From the NCBI GenBank assembly GCA_044227095.1, contig JBGAFV010000002.1, forward strand, positions 434,001 through 498,000: 64,000 bases of DNA, written 5' to 3'. The DNA is from JACMLD01 sp044227095. GTDB lineage: Bacteria; Bacteroidota; Bacteroidia; Chitinophagales; Chitinophagaceae. The translations under genes were made by a program, and so were the position numbers. The first letter of the stretch is position 1, and each line of letters starts with the position of its first letter. The notes beneath the pieces were generated by a model. The model saw nothing but the letters and a program-made list of their open reading frames with translations, searched no databases and was not told where the DNA came from. Shown piece by piece: positions 46,357-54,108 of the stretch.

Positions 46357-48000
46357 TCATTTCAAATCTACAAAGCACCAGTTGGTATAGTAAGTTTTTC
46401 TTGCATTGAAACCAGCACCTTGTTTACCTATCGGAAATATAACCGATGAACTTGAAGTGGGTATGGTATTGCCTAAATAATAAGTATACTTTGAGCCAGT
46501 GCCATTATCAATTTGTTTGCGGTATTCCAGTTTTTTGTCTTTATTGATCAAAGCTTCTGCCAGCACAATATCTTTTGGAGAACTGGTCTCAGCAATTTTA
46601 TCATTGTCAGCTTTCTCCATATTCTTCCGGCCATCATTATAAACGATAACGATACCATCGCCCGATTTTGCTGCCGTATACCCGGAATAAGAAGTTGAGA
46701 ATTTGGGCGAGCTGACAACCTGGATAGATCCTGACCCGCTGCTTTGCCCGATAGAAAAAGTGATGTTTCTGGGAACGAACGCATATTCAAAAGTCTTGCC
46801 ATTGCTATTGGGAAAAAACGCAAATACACAGCCGGTTTCAGCAGTAGTGGTTGAAACCATATGAGACTGACCGTTCATATTAGGTGCCGACTGACTGGTT
46901 TTATTACTGATGTATTCTGGGCAGCCGATGAAGGCCAGTGCACCATTGTCCATTTCAATGAGGCGAGGTACAAAATTGTGTATGAAAAATTCTCTTTTAT
47001 GCTTGTACCCGGCGCCCTTATTGTAAACCGTTTCCAGAAATTCCGGGGTAAATTCATACGCTTGTGGTTTCGACAATTTCAACGTACTGCAATCGAACCT
47101 GGATATAAGAAACCCATTGCAACGCTTATCATCACTCTCAATCATTGCACTGGTAGAAAAAACATAGATGCTCTTTCCATCGTTGGATAGGTTCATACGT
47201 GTATTAAAAGGCGTTAAATTGCCGGAAGGGTTCAGTTTTATTTCTGATTTTTTTCCATCTGCACTGTTGCAAATTATTTTTGCATCTTTTTCCGAATCGA
47301 GCACCATGCATTCTACGTTGTCGTTGGTTAATACAGCTGAACTGATTTCAAAGCCTTCTGTAGTGGTGTGCAATGCCGATTGCTTTAAAATATTTAAATT
47401 GTTGTCTATAACAAATGTGAGTATGTTATTGGGAGATGCATTGCAGGCTATCAGTGTTTTTGAATTGTCGGCAGAATTTGCGAAATAAACAAGACCGGCA
47501 TTAACTACCGATTCTGCTTTAAAAATCCCTACGTTTTCCTGCTGTATCGTACAGATTTTCTTCTTTTCGCCCATGGCCATGGTTGTCTCGTCTATTGGCG
47601 CTATATACAAATTGAAAGAAGTTTTATTGTCGCTCTGAAAAAAGACCAGGCATAATTTGTTATTCAATAAGAGCATTTGCGGCAAAAGCGGGCCAAAAGT
47701 TTTTTCCCCGTTTTCCAGCACAAGGTCTTTTATTTTATTCATGTTTTTGTCGTATTTGGATACGGTTATGGCGTATTTCAAATCGTACAATTTGGTAAAT
47801 GCCCATTTGTAATTACTTCCTATACCGGAGTTGGTTGCCGTAAAAAAACAATTGTCGTGATAAACTGCATGTGCAACCGTTTCATCCTGGTATTCTTTTT
47901 CAACAATCTTAAAATCATCTGAAATATTGAGCTGCGAATGCTGGGAGAAGGTTGAAACAGACACAAGGCTAAAAATAATAACGGCAAGGAGATTTTTCAT
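46357..48000 (-). CDS. Secreted protein of unknown function
   Basis: A 547-aa protein with a signal peptide (about residues 1-19, ending TFSQ). The body has repeated beta-rich segments with Asp/Asn turns (YIAPIDETTMAMG, FVIDNNLNILK, SNDGKSIYVFS), which suggests a beta-propeller-like fold; no family was recognised. No membrane helix after the signal peptide and no type IX sorting domain at the end. It is a monocistronic minus-strand gene. Its function cannot be named; a periplasmic or surface location is inferred. Confidence 0.7.
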   Translation of the reverse strand: MKNLLAVIIFSLVSVSTFSQHSQLNISDDFKIVEKEYQDETVAHAVYHDNCFFTATNSGIGSNYKWAFTKLYDLKYAITVSKYDKNMNKIKDLVLENGEKTFGPLLPQMLLLNNKLCLVFFQSDNKTSFNLYIAPIDETTMAMGEKKKICTIQQENVGIFKAESVVNAGLVYFANSADNSKTLIACNASPNNILTFVIDNNLNILKQSALHTTTEGFEISSAVLTNDNVECMVLDSEKDAKIICNSADGKKSEIKLNPSGNLTPFNTRMNLSNDGKSIYVFSTSAMIESDDKRCNGFLISRFDCSTLKLSKPQAYEFTPEFLETVYNKGAGYKHKREFFIHNFVPRLIEMDNGALAFIGCPEYISNKTSQSAPNMNGQSHMVSTTTAETGCVFAFFPNSNGKTFEYAFVPRNITFSIGQSSGSGSIQVVSSPKFSTSYSGYTAAKSGDGIVIVYNDGRKNMEKADNDKIAETSSPKDIVLAEALINKDKKLEYRKQIDNGTGSKYTYYLGNTIPTSSSSVIFPIGKQGAGFNARKTYYTNWCFVDLK

Positions 48001-48187
48001 GGTGACGGCTAGCTTTTCTTGGAATTAAAAATATCGCTACTTAACGCTTACAAAATGCTATTTATTGCAGCCGCCATGATTTAGTTTTATTGCATTTGCG
48101 CATTAATATTAACAAAAGAGAATTATTTAAAAACATTATTGCCTTAATGGTTTTCATGTATAACAAACACCGGCGATTTTAAACGCA

Positions 48188-48245
48188 CCACACATCTTAC
48201 GCCAGGTTAATGTTACTTTAAGTTACATACTTGAGGTAGTTGAGG
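48188..48245. repeat. Diverged direct repeat, copy A (left of the small membrane gene)
   Basis: Shares CTTRCGCCAGG, then TTAAGTTACATACTT and GTTGAGG in the same order and spacing with 48815-48875, 627 bp away. The two copies bracket the gene at 48260-48613. Confidence 0.6.
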
Positions 48246-48259
48246 CCAAATTGTGAAAA

Positions 48260-48613
48260 TCAATCTACCCAATATTTAATTACTCCGAAAGGGTCTATTA
48301 TAAAGAATAGTATGCCCAAAATGAATCCTAGTATTCCAATTTTACAGTATACTTTCGCAAGATCAATTCTTTTTATTACAACTATGATTAAAGAAAGTAT
48401 AATCCATAAAAACATTAATAACCACAGGGAATACTCCAGATCTGTTAATAAATTGAAATATTTGTGATCATCTGGATAATGATCACCCTTATCCCCAAAA
48501 TATACAATTCTGCCAAGAAAAAACTTATTTTGAATTGCAATAATTAAAAACACTAATTCAATTGTTATCAATAAATAACAACACATTTTATAAAGAAGAA
48601 TTATAATTCGCAT
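48260..48613 (-). CDS. Small membrane protein of unknown function
   Basis: A 117-aa protein with three likely transmembrane helices (about residues 8-28, 62-84 and 93-112) and a short loop with GDHYPDDHKYFNLL. No family recognised. Base composition is lower in GC than the neighbours. It is bracketed by diverged direct repeats at 48188-48245 and 48815-48875, hinting that it is a mobile or duplicated cassette, possibly related to the nearby Rhs island. Confidence 0.55.
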   Translation of the reverse strand: MRIIILLYKMCCYLLITIELVFLIIAIQNKFFLGRIVYFGDKGDHYPDDHKYFNLLTDLEYSLWLLMFLWIILSLIIVVIKRIDLAKVYCKIGILGFILGILFFIIDPFGVIKYWVD

Positions 48614-48731
48614 CTGAAAAAATTAATAAGGATGTCAGTTTTTGAAATACCCGCCATCCAGCACCCCACTAGCGCAAACTTGCAAATTAGCTATGAGTGT
48701 GGCGTGTTTGTGCTGTAAACAGAGTAAAATT

Positions 48732-48762
48732 AAAAAAACCTGCAGCGTTTGCTACAGGTTTT
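48732..48762. terminator. Terminator-like hairpin
   Basis: AAAACCTGCAGC (48735-48746) pairs with GCTACAGGTTTT (48751-48762) with one mismatch and a 4-nt loop, and the minus strand ends in seven Ts. No gene ends close by on the minus strand, so the transcript it once ended may be lost. Confidence 0.6.
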
Positions 48763-48814
48763 AATTTATTAATATCTGGCTTATTTGCAGGCACAAGATA
48801 ACAAAACACACAGC

Positions 48815-48875
48815 CCACACACAAATCTTGCGCCAGGCCACTGTTTTTTAAGTTACATACTTAAACCAGTTGAGG
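48815..48875. repeat. Diverged direct repeat, copy B
   Basis: Counterpart of 48188-48245: CTTGCGCCAGG, TTAAGTTACATACTT and GTTGAGG are conserved while the intervening bases differ. It lies about 80 bp left of the tRNA-Ser scar. Confidence 0.6.
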
Positions 48876-48912
48876 TAAAGAATCTGCGTAAATGTTAGAA
48901 AGGATACTTCTA

Positions 48913-48956
48913 AAAACAGCAAAAGCCCCGCTGGTAGGGCCTTTTAGAACTGTTTT
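48913..48956 (-). terminator. Compound hairpin following the tRNA-Ser remnant
   Basis: AAAACAG (48913-48919) pairs with CTGTTTT (48950-48956), and inside it AAAAG with CTTTT and CCC with GGG. On the minus strand it directly follows the remnant tRNA-Ser CCA end and leads into a T-rich tail, as expected for the original tRNA gene's terminator. Confidence 0.65.
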
Positions 48957-48972
48957 GGCGGAGAGAGAGGGA
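48956..48972 (-). other. tRNA-Ser 3'-end remnant, candidate attachment scar
   Basis: On the minus strand the 17 bases TCCCTCTCTCTCCGCCA match the T-stem, acceptor 3' strand, discriminator G and CCA of a bacterial tRNA-Ser. The rest of the tRNA is absent: sequence at higher coordinates is unrelated. A short 3' fragment with its own terminator is the usual scar where an island has integrated into a tRNA gene. No second copy lies within the window. Confidence 0.55.
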
Positions 48973-49286
48973 ATGCGCTTCAATCATCTCTACCTTAATA
49001 GCCAATAAGTTAATTACTACAAAACTTAATTACTCCATAAATAACTCTTCAAGAAATTTTTGTTCTATCAACGTATATATAGATAACTAAAGGTAAGTAA
49101 TTTTTAAAAATCATGGGATGTAAAAATATTTTTCTTGACCTTACTGAATAATTCCTAAGACCCGATCAATGATTTTTCACTTGCGTTGACCCATTTCCTA
49201 ATTTCAAAATCAATTAGGTTATTTTGTAAGCAAATAACTATATACCCAAACACCAATGACTCTAAATATAGAAATATTATTCAATT

Positions 49287-49979
49287 TTATTGAATATGAC
49301 TACTAATTTTTGTAATCAAAGGAATTAATTGTTTAAAATCATCACTTTTAATATATGAAGACACCTTGGATACACAATTTCCATTCTCGAACATCGCTAT
49401 TGAAAAAAAATTCAAGTTATCAACTGTTGATAAAACGTCTTTACCAATAATAGGCAGAGATAATTTTGCGAAGAATGAATTTAGATCTGTAAAGTCATAT
49501 TTCTTTACTGACCAATTCCTCCATTTACCAATTTCGTTTACGCAATTTATCACGTTATACGTGGAGTCTTTAATTTGTATTGCAATAATGAAATTTGATG
49601 TATTGACTTCACCTTCAGAATTAAATTCTATCAAAAAAAATTTATTTTTAATAGTATCCAAATTCATCCACGAATCTAAATAGTTAAAGAAATCTATCCG
49701 CTCTCCAACATATGTTTTTTTTCCTATAGTAATTTTATTGCTTTTTCCAACTATTGTCCTACTTAAATTATCTAATTCTGAGTTTAATTTATGATTTTTA
49801 GAATTATCTTTCTTTTTTCCTTCTAAAAATATAAGATTTGATTTTTGCAATTTTAATAATAAAGTATCATTAGAAAGATAATTTATTATAGTACTCTCAT
49901 AAAAATATATTGGATTTCCCCAAGAATAAACAGAAGATAAAACTAAAGTCCAAATAATAAATAATTTTATACTACTCAT
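49287..49979 (-). CDS. Exported protein, candidate immunity partner of the orphan Rhs tip
   Basis: A 230-aa protein with a signal peptide (about residues 1-22, ending YSWG). The rest is soluble, Asn/Lys/Ile-rich, and no family was recognised. Its ATG overlaps the 3' end of the Rhs M91 gene by eight bases, so it is translationally coupled. Cognate immunity genes usually sit directly downstream of toxin tips. A signal peptide would place it in the periplasm, which suits a toxin acting or arriving there. Immunity is inferred from position only. Confidence 0.55.
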   Translation of the reverse strand: MSSIKLFIIWTLVLSSVYSWGNPIYFYESTIINYLSNDTLLLKLQKSNLIFLEGKKKDNSKNHKLNSELDNLSRTIVGKSNKITIGKKTYVGERIDFFNYLDSWMNLDTIKNKFFLIEFNSEGEVNTSNFIIAIQIKDSTYNVINCVNEIGKWRNWSVKKYDFTDLNSFFAKLSLPIIGKDVLSTVDNLNFFSIAMFENGNCVSKVSSYIKSDDFKQLIPLITKISSHIQ

Positions 49980-51042
49980 TTAATAATTTTTTTAAAACCT
50001 TTTCGGAAGCTTGCTCCCACTCTTTTTTTGTGATTCGTTCGGGCGAAATTCTTGCTGGTATATCATGTTCTGATCGCAAAATATTCTCCTCTTTTCTTGT
50101 TTGCACTTCTTCAAGCGTAAGAGTACTCCACTTGAAAGCATTATCTGGATCTAAGAATTGTCTCGGGCCTAAAGGTTTAAAATTCATTCGCACACCGGAA
50201 AAAAAATGGCCCGCGTGAATAAATTCATGTCCTAAACCAAGATAAGATGGCCTTTGCTCATTACCGTTTATATCTAATCCGCTAGTCGCCTTTCCAGGAT
50301 CCCAGTTTACGACAGCATCACTACCTTTTCCATTACTTGAACCTCTTTTATCTAATGCCTCCGTGTTATTACCTAAAGGTCCATTGTAATATTTCACAAC
50401 AGTTGTATGAATATTATTAATTAGTGAGCGAACAAGCTTGGTACCATAATTCAAATTTTTATTCTTATTTATACCCCCTCTGGATGCAATGCTAATTACT
50501 CCATCTCCGTTCATTTCAAGCCGATCATTTGTCAATGACTGAGTATTTAATAAAAGAGCAATTCTAAATAACATTCCTTCAGAGGTTTTAAGAGTATCAC
50601 CTAAAGGATCATTAAATCTCATTGGATTATTTCCCATTGCTGAATACGGACTTTCGCTCATAGTTGGTTTTGAATCAATTTGCAACCATCTACCTAGTTG
50701 AGGATCAAGTTGTCGAAGTGAAGTGTTATACCAATCTAAGCCTGATGCATCAGAAAATTCTTTTGACTGTAACTCGGTACCATTATTGTATTTGTATCTG
50801 TTATTTGCACTCCCACCATATCCAATAGCTTTGCTATTCAATCCAGGTATTTCTAACCCGAATGGGTAATAATTACCGTCCTTATTTTGCTGATCCCCAA
50901 CTTTTACGGGAACCTGCTTTTTATCACTCAAAGAACTTTTTCTACCCTCCAAGATAACAGCTTTTTTCTTTTCAATTGAAAGAAAAAAATCGGCTAAAAT
51001 TCTCCCCGTAAACCCACTGGTTTCTTGCCTTTTTTCTCCCAT
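49972..51042 (-). CDS. Orphan Rhs C-terminal tip with M91-type metalloprotease domain
   Basis: A 356-aa partial Rhs protein without signal peptide or YD repeats. Residues about 55-150 are the Rhs-associated core end (YYPFGLEIPGLNSKA, LRQLDPQLGRWLQID, NNPMRFNDPLGD), homologous to the full Rhs protein at 57645. The C-terminal tip has HEFIH (His272, Glu273, His276) with a following EEVQTRKEENILR, matching the M91/NleD-like zinc protease effector pattern. The first about 50 residues look translated from mobile-element DNA and overlap the 3' end of the gene at 50994. It is a displaced toxin tip, probably silent unless recombined onto a full Rhs gene. Confidence 0.8.
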   Translation of the reverse strand: MGEKRQETSGFTGRILADFFLSIEKKKAVILEGRKSSLSDKKQVPVKVGDQQNKDGNYYPFGLEIPGLNSKAIGYGGSANNRYKYNNGTELQSKEFSDASGLDWYNTSLRQLDPQLGRWLQIDSKPTMSESPYSAMGNNPMRFNDPLGDTLKTSEGMLFRIALLLNTQSLTNDRLEMNGDGVISIASRGGINKNKNLNYGTKLVRSLINNIHTTVVKYYNGPLGNNTEALDKRGSSNGKGSDAVVNWDPGKATSGLDINGNEQRPSYLGLGHEFIHAGHFFSGVRMNFKPLGPRQFLDPDNAFKWSTLTLEEVQTRKEENILRSEHDIPARISPERITKKEWEQASEKVLKKLLNE

Positions 51043-51242
51043 TGTCTGAGGCTGTGAAGCAGTAAAAATCTTGCCGCTGATGAGTAGTTCTGATCCCGCC
51101 AGCCTTGCTGTAAAAATTCATCCAGCTGGCCACTTTCTTCGTCAGATAAATACAGTGTTATTTTGTGGTTGTAAAGCGTTGTTTTTTTCTTCGGACGGCC
51201 GCCTTTGTTTTTTGCATTTTCATTGCCGGATTGCTGCTCCAT
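50994..51242 (-). CDS. Small ribbon-helix-helix-like DNA-binding protein
   Basis: An 82-aa protein from the ATG at 51242; the frame also opens from a TTG at 51341, but the ATG is better. The N-terminus has GGRPKKKTT, an AT-hook-like basic segment, then HKITLYLSDEESGQLDEFLQ and a helix with SSAARFLLLHSL, the beta-helix-helix layout of ribbon-helix-helix proteins and MobC-type mobilisation accessory proteins. Two palindromes lie directly upstream. It may regulate its own promoter or help a relaxase; no relaxase gene is in the window. Its 3' end overlaps the Rhs tip gene by 49 bp. Confidence 0.65.
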   Translation of the reverse strand: MEQQSGNENAKNKGGRPKKKTTLYNHKITLYLSDEESGQLDEFLQQGWRDQNYSSAARFLLLHSLRQWEKKGKKPVGLRGEF

Positions 51243-51274
51243 AATGTAATTTTTTAAACGTCTTTTTCTTCCGC

Positions 51275-51321
51275 GGCAATGCGACTCCGGAGCATTGCCA
51301 TTTACGGTTACATACCGTAAA
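51275..51321. repeat. Two adjacent inverted repeats upstream of the ribbon-helix-helix-like gene
   Basis: GGCAATGC and GCATTGCC (51275-51299) surround CTCCGGAG, close to a single palindrome with three extra bases. TTTACGGT and ACCGTAAA (51301-51321) form a perfect 8-bp inverted repeat with a 5-bp centre. Both lie 30-80 bp upstream of the ATG at 51242, so they may be operators or a transfer-origin (oriT) core. Confidence 0.6.
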
Positions 51322-51405
51322 TTACTCCAATTGTAACACAATTGTACATCTTGCCGGTTGCACGGGCAACCTCGCCTTGTGGTTTCTTTAACAAAAAGAG
51401 GGTTA

Positions 51406-51433
51406 TAAAAAAATAACGCATAAAATGCGTTAT
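51406..51433 (-). terminator. Intrinsic terminator of the 52-aa gene
   Basis: ATAACGCAT (51413-51421) pairs perfectly with ATGCGTTAT (51425-51433) around a 3-nt loop, then a run of Ts on the minus strand. The stop codon of the 52-aa gene lies within the hairpin. Confidence 0.85.
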
Positions 51434-51588
51434 CCCATCAGCTTTGCGAACTGTATTATCACCTCCTGGACGCTATCCCCTTCGGCAATAATGTGTCCTT
51501 TATACTGTTTCAAAAATTCCACTTCATCCTGCGGCTGAACTTTGAAGATTTTCAGCTCTTCATTTAACTGTACAATGTAAACTTTCAT
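51430..51588 (-). CDS. 52-aa conserved-looking small protein
   Basis: Starts at the ATG at 51588 (MKVYIVQLNEELKIFKV) and ends within a good terminator, which supports a real gene. It is acidic-polar with a predicted beta-alpha pattern and no membrane helix or recognised motif. The frame extends upstream to 51630, but the added residues are unlike a protein start. It is part of the mobile module between the recombinases and the ribbon-helix-helix-like gene. Function unknown. Confidence 0.5.
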   Translation of the reverse strand: MKVYIVQLNEELKIFKVQPQDEVEFLKQYKGHIIAEGDSVQEVIIQFAKLMG

Positions 51589-52211
51589 CGTGCAAAAATT
51601 TTGATTGTGATAAAAAATAAATAGCAGCAAAAAATGCTTAGCGACCAGCCATTAGCGGCATGAGCGATGAGCCAAAAGGAAACGGAATAAAAATGATGGC
51701 TTCTGTGTGCCGGCTCCCGAGTTTTTATGCCGTAGTCTTTTGGCGGCCTTCGTGCGGTGGCATGCCGCAATAGTTTTGCGGGTGCCATTTTTAGCCTGCA
51801 ACAGATCATCTTTCCTGGCCCGGTAAAAAATAAACTGATCTTTTTTTGGGTGGGTGTGCAGTGGGCTGGCCAACCGCCGGGCAGGTCTGGCAGTGGCTAT
51901 TTATACATAATGCATATTATAAGCAGGCCGGCAGGGCCTTTAAAAAAATAATTGATTCCTGCCGGTTGATTATAATAAACCCTTGCATTATGTTACCATA
52001 GCTTCCGTCCATCTTTTTTTGGCAATGGGTTTTTGCTTTCGTGGCGTTGGGCTGCAGCTCTTTGTTTTTTGGTTTTACTTGCTAAAAAATAATTCCTTCA
52101 AAAACAAAAAAACAATGTGCTGCAGGTGTGTTGGCTAACAAAAACCAGGACAAAAAAAGTGGCGGCACTGCCAGCCTGATCGGCGGTGGCCTCGAGCGCC
52201 AGGGAGTGAGA
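51589..52211. other. 623-bp gene-free, GC-richer region of the mobile module
   Basis: No convincing gene: open frames here lack good starts and composition. The DNA is richer in G+C than its surroundings, with short palindromes such as GGCATGCC, GGCTGGCCA and CCGGC-rich runs, and many CCGCC/GGCGG motifs near 52160-52200. It is directly downstream of the two recombinase genes, so it could hold attachment or transfer sites. None was recognised. Confidence 0.4.
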
Positions 52212-53069
52212 TTATTTCATGGGATGATGTTCTTTCAGTTCATTCTGTAAATCATCGATGTTGTTCAGCTGGTAACGTTCAGTGGAACTTACATACTTGT
52301 GGCCAGCCATGTACTGTACCTGGCGTAAATTATTCTGTCGTAACCAATGGGTAATTACACTGCTTCTTAATTGCTTTGGGTTGATCAGTTTTGGATTGAG
52401 CTTTCTTAACTGCTTAAACATGTACTGTATCCTGTTATTTACATTCAGTTTACTCACCGGTGTTTTTATTTTTTCTATCAGCAGGTCACCTTCTTTAAAT
52501 TTGTTTGCATGCAGGTAGCTTTGCAGTTCTGTCATCTGTACTGATTTCAGGTCAAGCAATCTTTCATTGGTTCGCTTTGTTCCTTTGATAAATATTTTCC
52601 CTTCTTTTAGTTTGATGTGATGGCTTTGTAATCTCATTACTTCACCAACGTTCAAGCCCTGGTAAACCATTAATCCAAACATTATTTTTCTGCTGCTGTC
52701 AACACTCAGCTGGATGCTATATTGTTTATAGAGTTCTTCCATCGCTTCCATGCTTAAGAGATTGGTGGGCAACTTTCTTACCAAGCCTTTTATAAAAACA
52801 CCCGCCGCCGGGTTGTCATTTCTTTTTTTCTCCACTATTAAATAATTACAGTAATGCCTTACCATGCAAAGGATATTATGCACACTTCTTTTTGTTACGC
52901 CTTTCTGGTGGCAATGTCGCATAAAGTCCAGCAGTTCATTATAAGTAAATTTTTCATTGCTTATATCTTCATCCTGCAGCCAGGAAAAAAAGTTTTGTAT
53001 GCCTGTTGTGTAGAGCTTCACAGTTGCAGGACTGTATTTCTTTTGTTGCAGGTAGTTTGTAAAATCCAT
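52212..53069 (-). CDS. Tyrosine recombinase-like protein, key catalytic residues missing
   Basis: A 285-aa protein with an N-terminal SAM-like core-binding domain (residues 1-85) and a catalytic-like domain. Where active enzymes have GLR with the first catalytic Arg, this has GLN (Asn140). The HxxR box is KQLR, with Lys232 for His but Arg235 kept. His257 (MAGHKY) and the Tyr266 nucleophile remain. It is probably catalytically impaired and may act as an architectural or heteromeric partner of the intact recombinase, whose gene overlaps it by one base (TGATG). Such pairs occur on mobile elements. Confidence 0.85.
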   Translation of the reverse strand: MDFTNYLQQKKYSPATVKLYTTGIQNFFSWLQDEDISNEKFTYNELLDFMRHCHQKGVTKRSVHNILCMVRHYCNYLIVEKKRNDNPAAGVFIKGLVRKLPTNLLSMEAMEELYKQYSIQLSVDSSRKIMFGLMVYQGLNVGEVMRLQSHHIKLKEGKIFIKGTKRTNERLLDLKSVQMTELQSYLHANKFKEGDLLIEKIKTPVSKLNVNNRIQYMFKQLRKLNPKLINPKQLRSSVITHWLRQNNLRQVQYMAGHKYVSSTERYQLNNIDDLQNELKEHHPMK

Positions 53070-53971
53070 CAGGCTTCATTTTTTAAATGTGTATAGATTT
53101 GGGTGCTGTCAATGGTGCCATGCCCTAAAAACTGTTGTATCCTTTCCAGCTTCATACCGCTCTGTAAAAGATGTGTGGCTATTGAGTGACGTAGCGTATG
53201 GGTGCCGACTTTCTTTTTGATCTCCGCTTTCCTGGCCAATATTTTTATCCGGATGTAAAGGCTTTGTTTAGTAATTGCTTTGCCTTTGTTGCAGTCAATA
53301 AAAAGCGCACTGATTCTTTTGTCATTCAACAACTGTGGCCGGGCATAATCAACATACAGTTTTATTTCTTCCAGGTTTTTTTCTGCCACCGGCACAAACC
53401 TTTCTTTGTAATGCTTGCCCTTTCTTACATGCAATACTTTTCTTGTCCAGTCAATGTCTTTTATTTCTATACCGGCCCCTTCGTTCAACCGTAATCCGCA
53501 ACCATAAAACACCGCCAGCATGGCCTTATCCCGGATGCCCAGCAGATTACCCGCTGTGGCTTCATACAGAGCATTTATTTCAGGTTTTGTCAACCAGCTG
53601 GGCTTACCCCTTGTTTCTTCCATTCTTTCAATCGTAAAGCCTGTATTGCTTCTGCCGGTTTCCCGCAGGTAACGGCTAAAAAGTTTTAATGCCTGGATTT
53701 GTTTATTGAGGTGGCCAGGGCTATAGCGTTTACTGGTTCTCCTGCCGGTTTGGGTTTGCAACAAAGCCATAAAATCATTTGCATCGGTGGCCACCAGCTG
53801 TTCTACTACCAGCTTACCATTTTCCTCCTGGTACAGTAAAAAATGCGCTACACTGCCGGTTAGTGGCGCTATGCTGAACACAGAATAATTTAAAAGCTGT
53901 AACCATTCTTTAAACGATTGGAGCAATAAAATGTACGCTGCTGATTTTATCAGCTTTGCTTTGTTTTCCAT
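53069..53971 (-). CDS. Tyrosine recombinase/integrase
   Basis: A 300-aa integrase from the ATG at 53971 (MENKAKLIKS); a longer frame to 54058 adds implausible residues and would run through the repeat cluster. All catalytic residues are present: Arg161 (CGLRLNEG), His258 and Arg261 (HTLRH), His284 (LGH) and Tyr293 (IYTHL). Lys is available in VRKGKHYKERFV. Its gene is translationally coupled to the impaired recombinase downstream. Upstream is a cluster of TGTCGCATT repeats. It probably integrates and excises the element. Confidence 0.9.
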   Translation of the reverse strand: MENKAKLIKSAAYILLLQSFKEWLQLLNYSVFSIAPLTGSVAHFLLYQEENGKLVVEQLVATDANDFMALLQTQTGRRTSKRYSPGHLNKQIQALKLFSRYLRETGRSNTGFTIERMEETRGKPSWLTKPEINALYEATAGNLLGIRDKAMLAVFYGCGLRLNEGAGIEIKDIDWTRKVLHVRKGKHYKERFVPVAEKNLEEIKLYVDYARPQLLNDKRISALFIDCNKGKAITKQSLYIRIKILARKAEIKKKVGTHTLRHSIATHLLQSGMKLERIQQFLGHGTIDSTQIYTHLKNEA

Positions 53972-54014
53972 AAATTTCAGTTGAAAGAAAAAAATTACTA
54001 ATAGTCTTTCCCCG

Positions 54015-54108
54015 TGTCGTTTGTGTCGCATTAAGCTAAACCCGTACTGGCACTGCATTTAAATGCGACAGTAGTATCATTGTCGCATTATGTCGCATTG
54101 TCGCTTTT
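54015..54108. repeat. Iteron-like cluster of TGTCGCATTA repeats
   Basis: Copies of TGTCGCATT[A/G] lie at 54024-54033, 54061-54070 (inverted), 54081-54090 and 54091-54100, with variants at 54015 (TGTCGT) and 54099-54108 (TGTCGCTTTT). Two copies are directly abutting. The cluster lies between the integrase start and the primase-helicase stop. It could be a replication origin recognised by the primase-helicase or arm-type sites for the recombinases. Confidence 0.7.

Larger units (their letters stand above)
48614..49286. other. 673-bp gene-free region at the left edge of the island
   Basis: It holds a terminator-like hairpin at 48732-48762, direct-repeat copy B (48815-48875), the tRNA-Ser scar with its hairpin (48913-48972) and then about 310 bp of AT-rich DNA in which no gene or signal was recognised. 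Confidence 0.6.

Noticed and set aside
51652..51873. Short open frames in the GC-rich gap near the recombinases
   Set aside because: They overlap each other, have atypical starts and no recognisable protein features.
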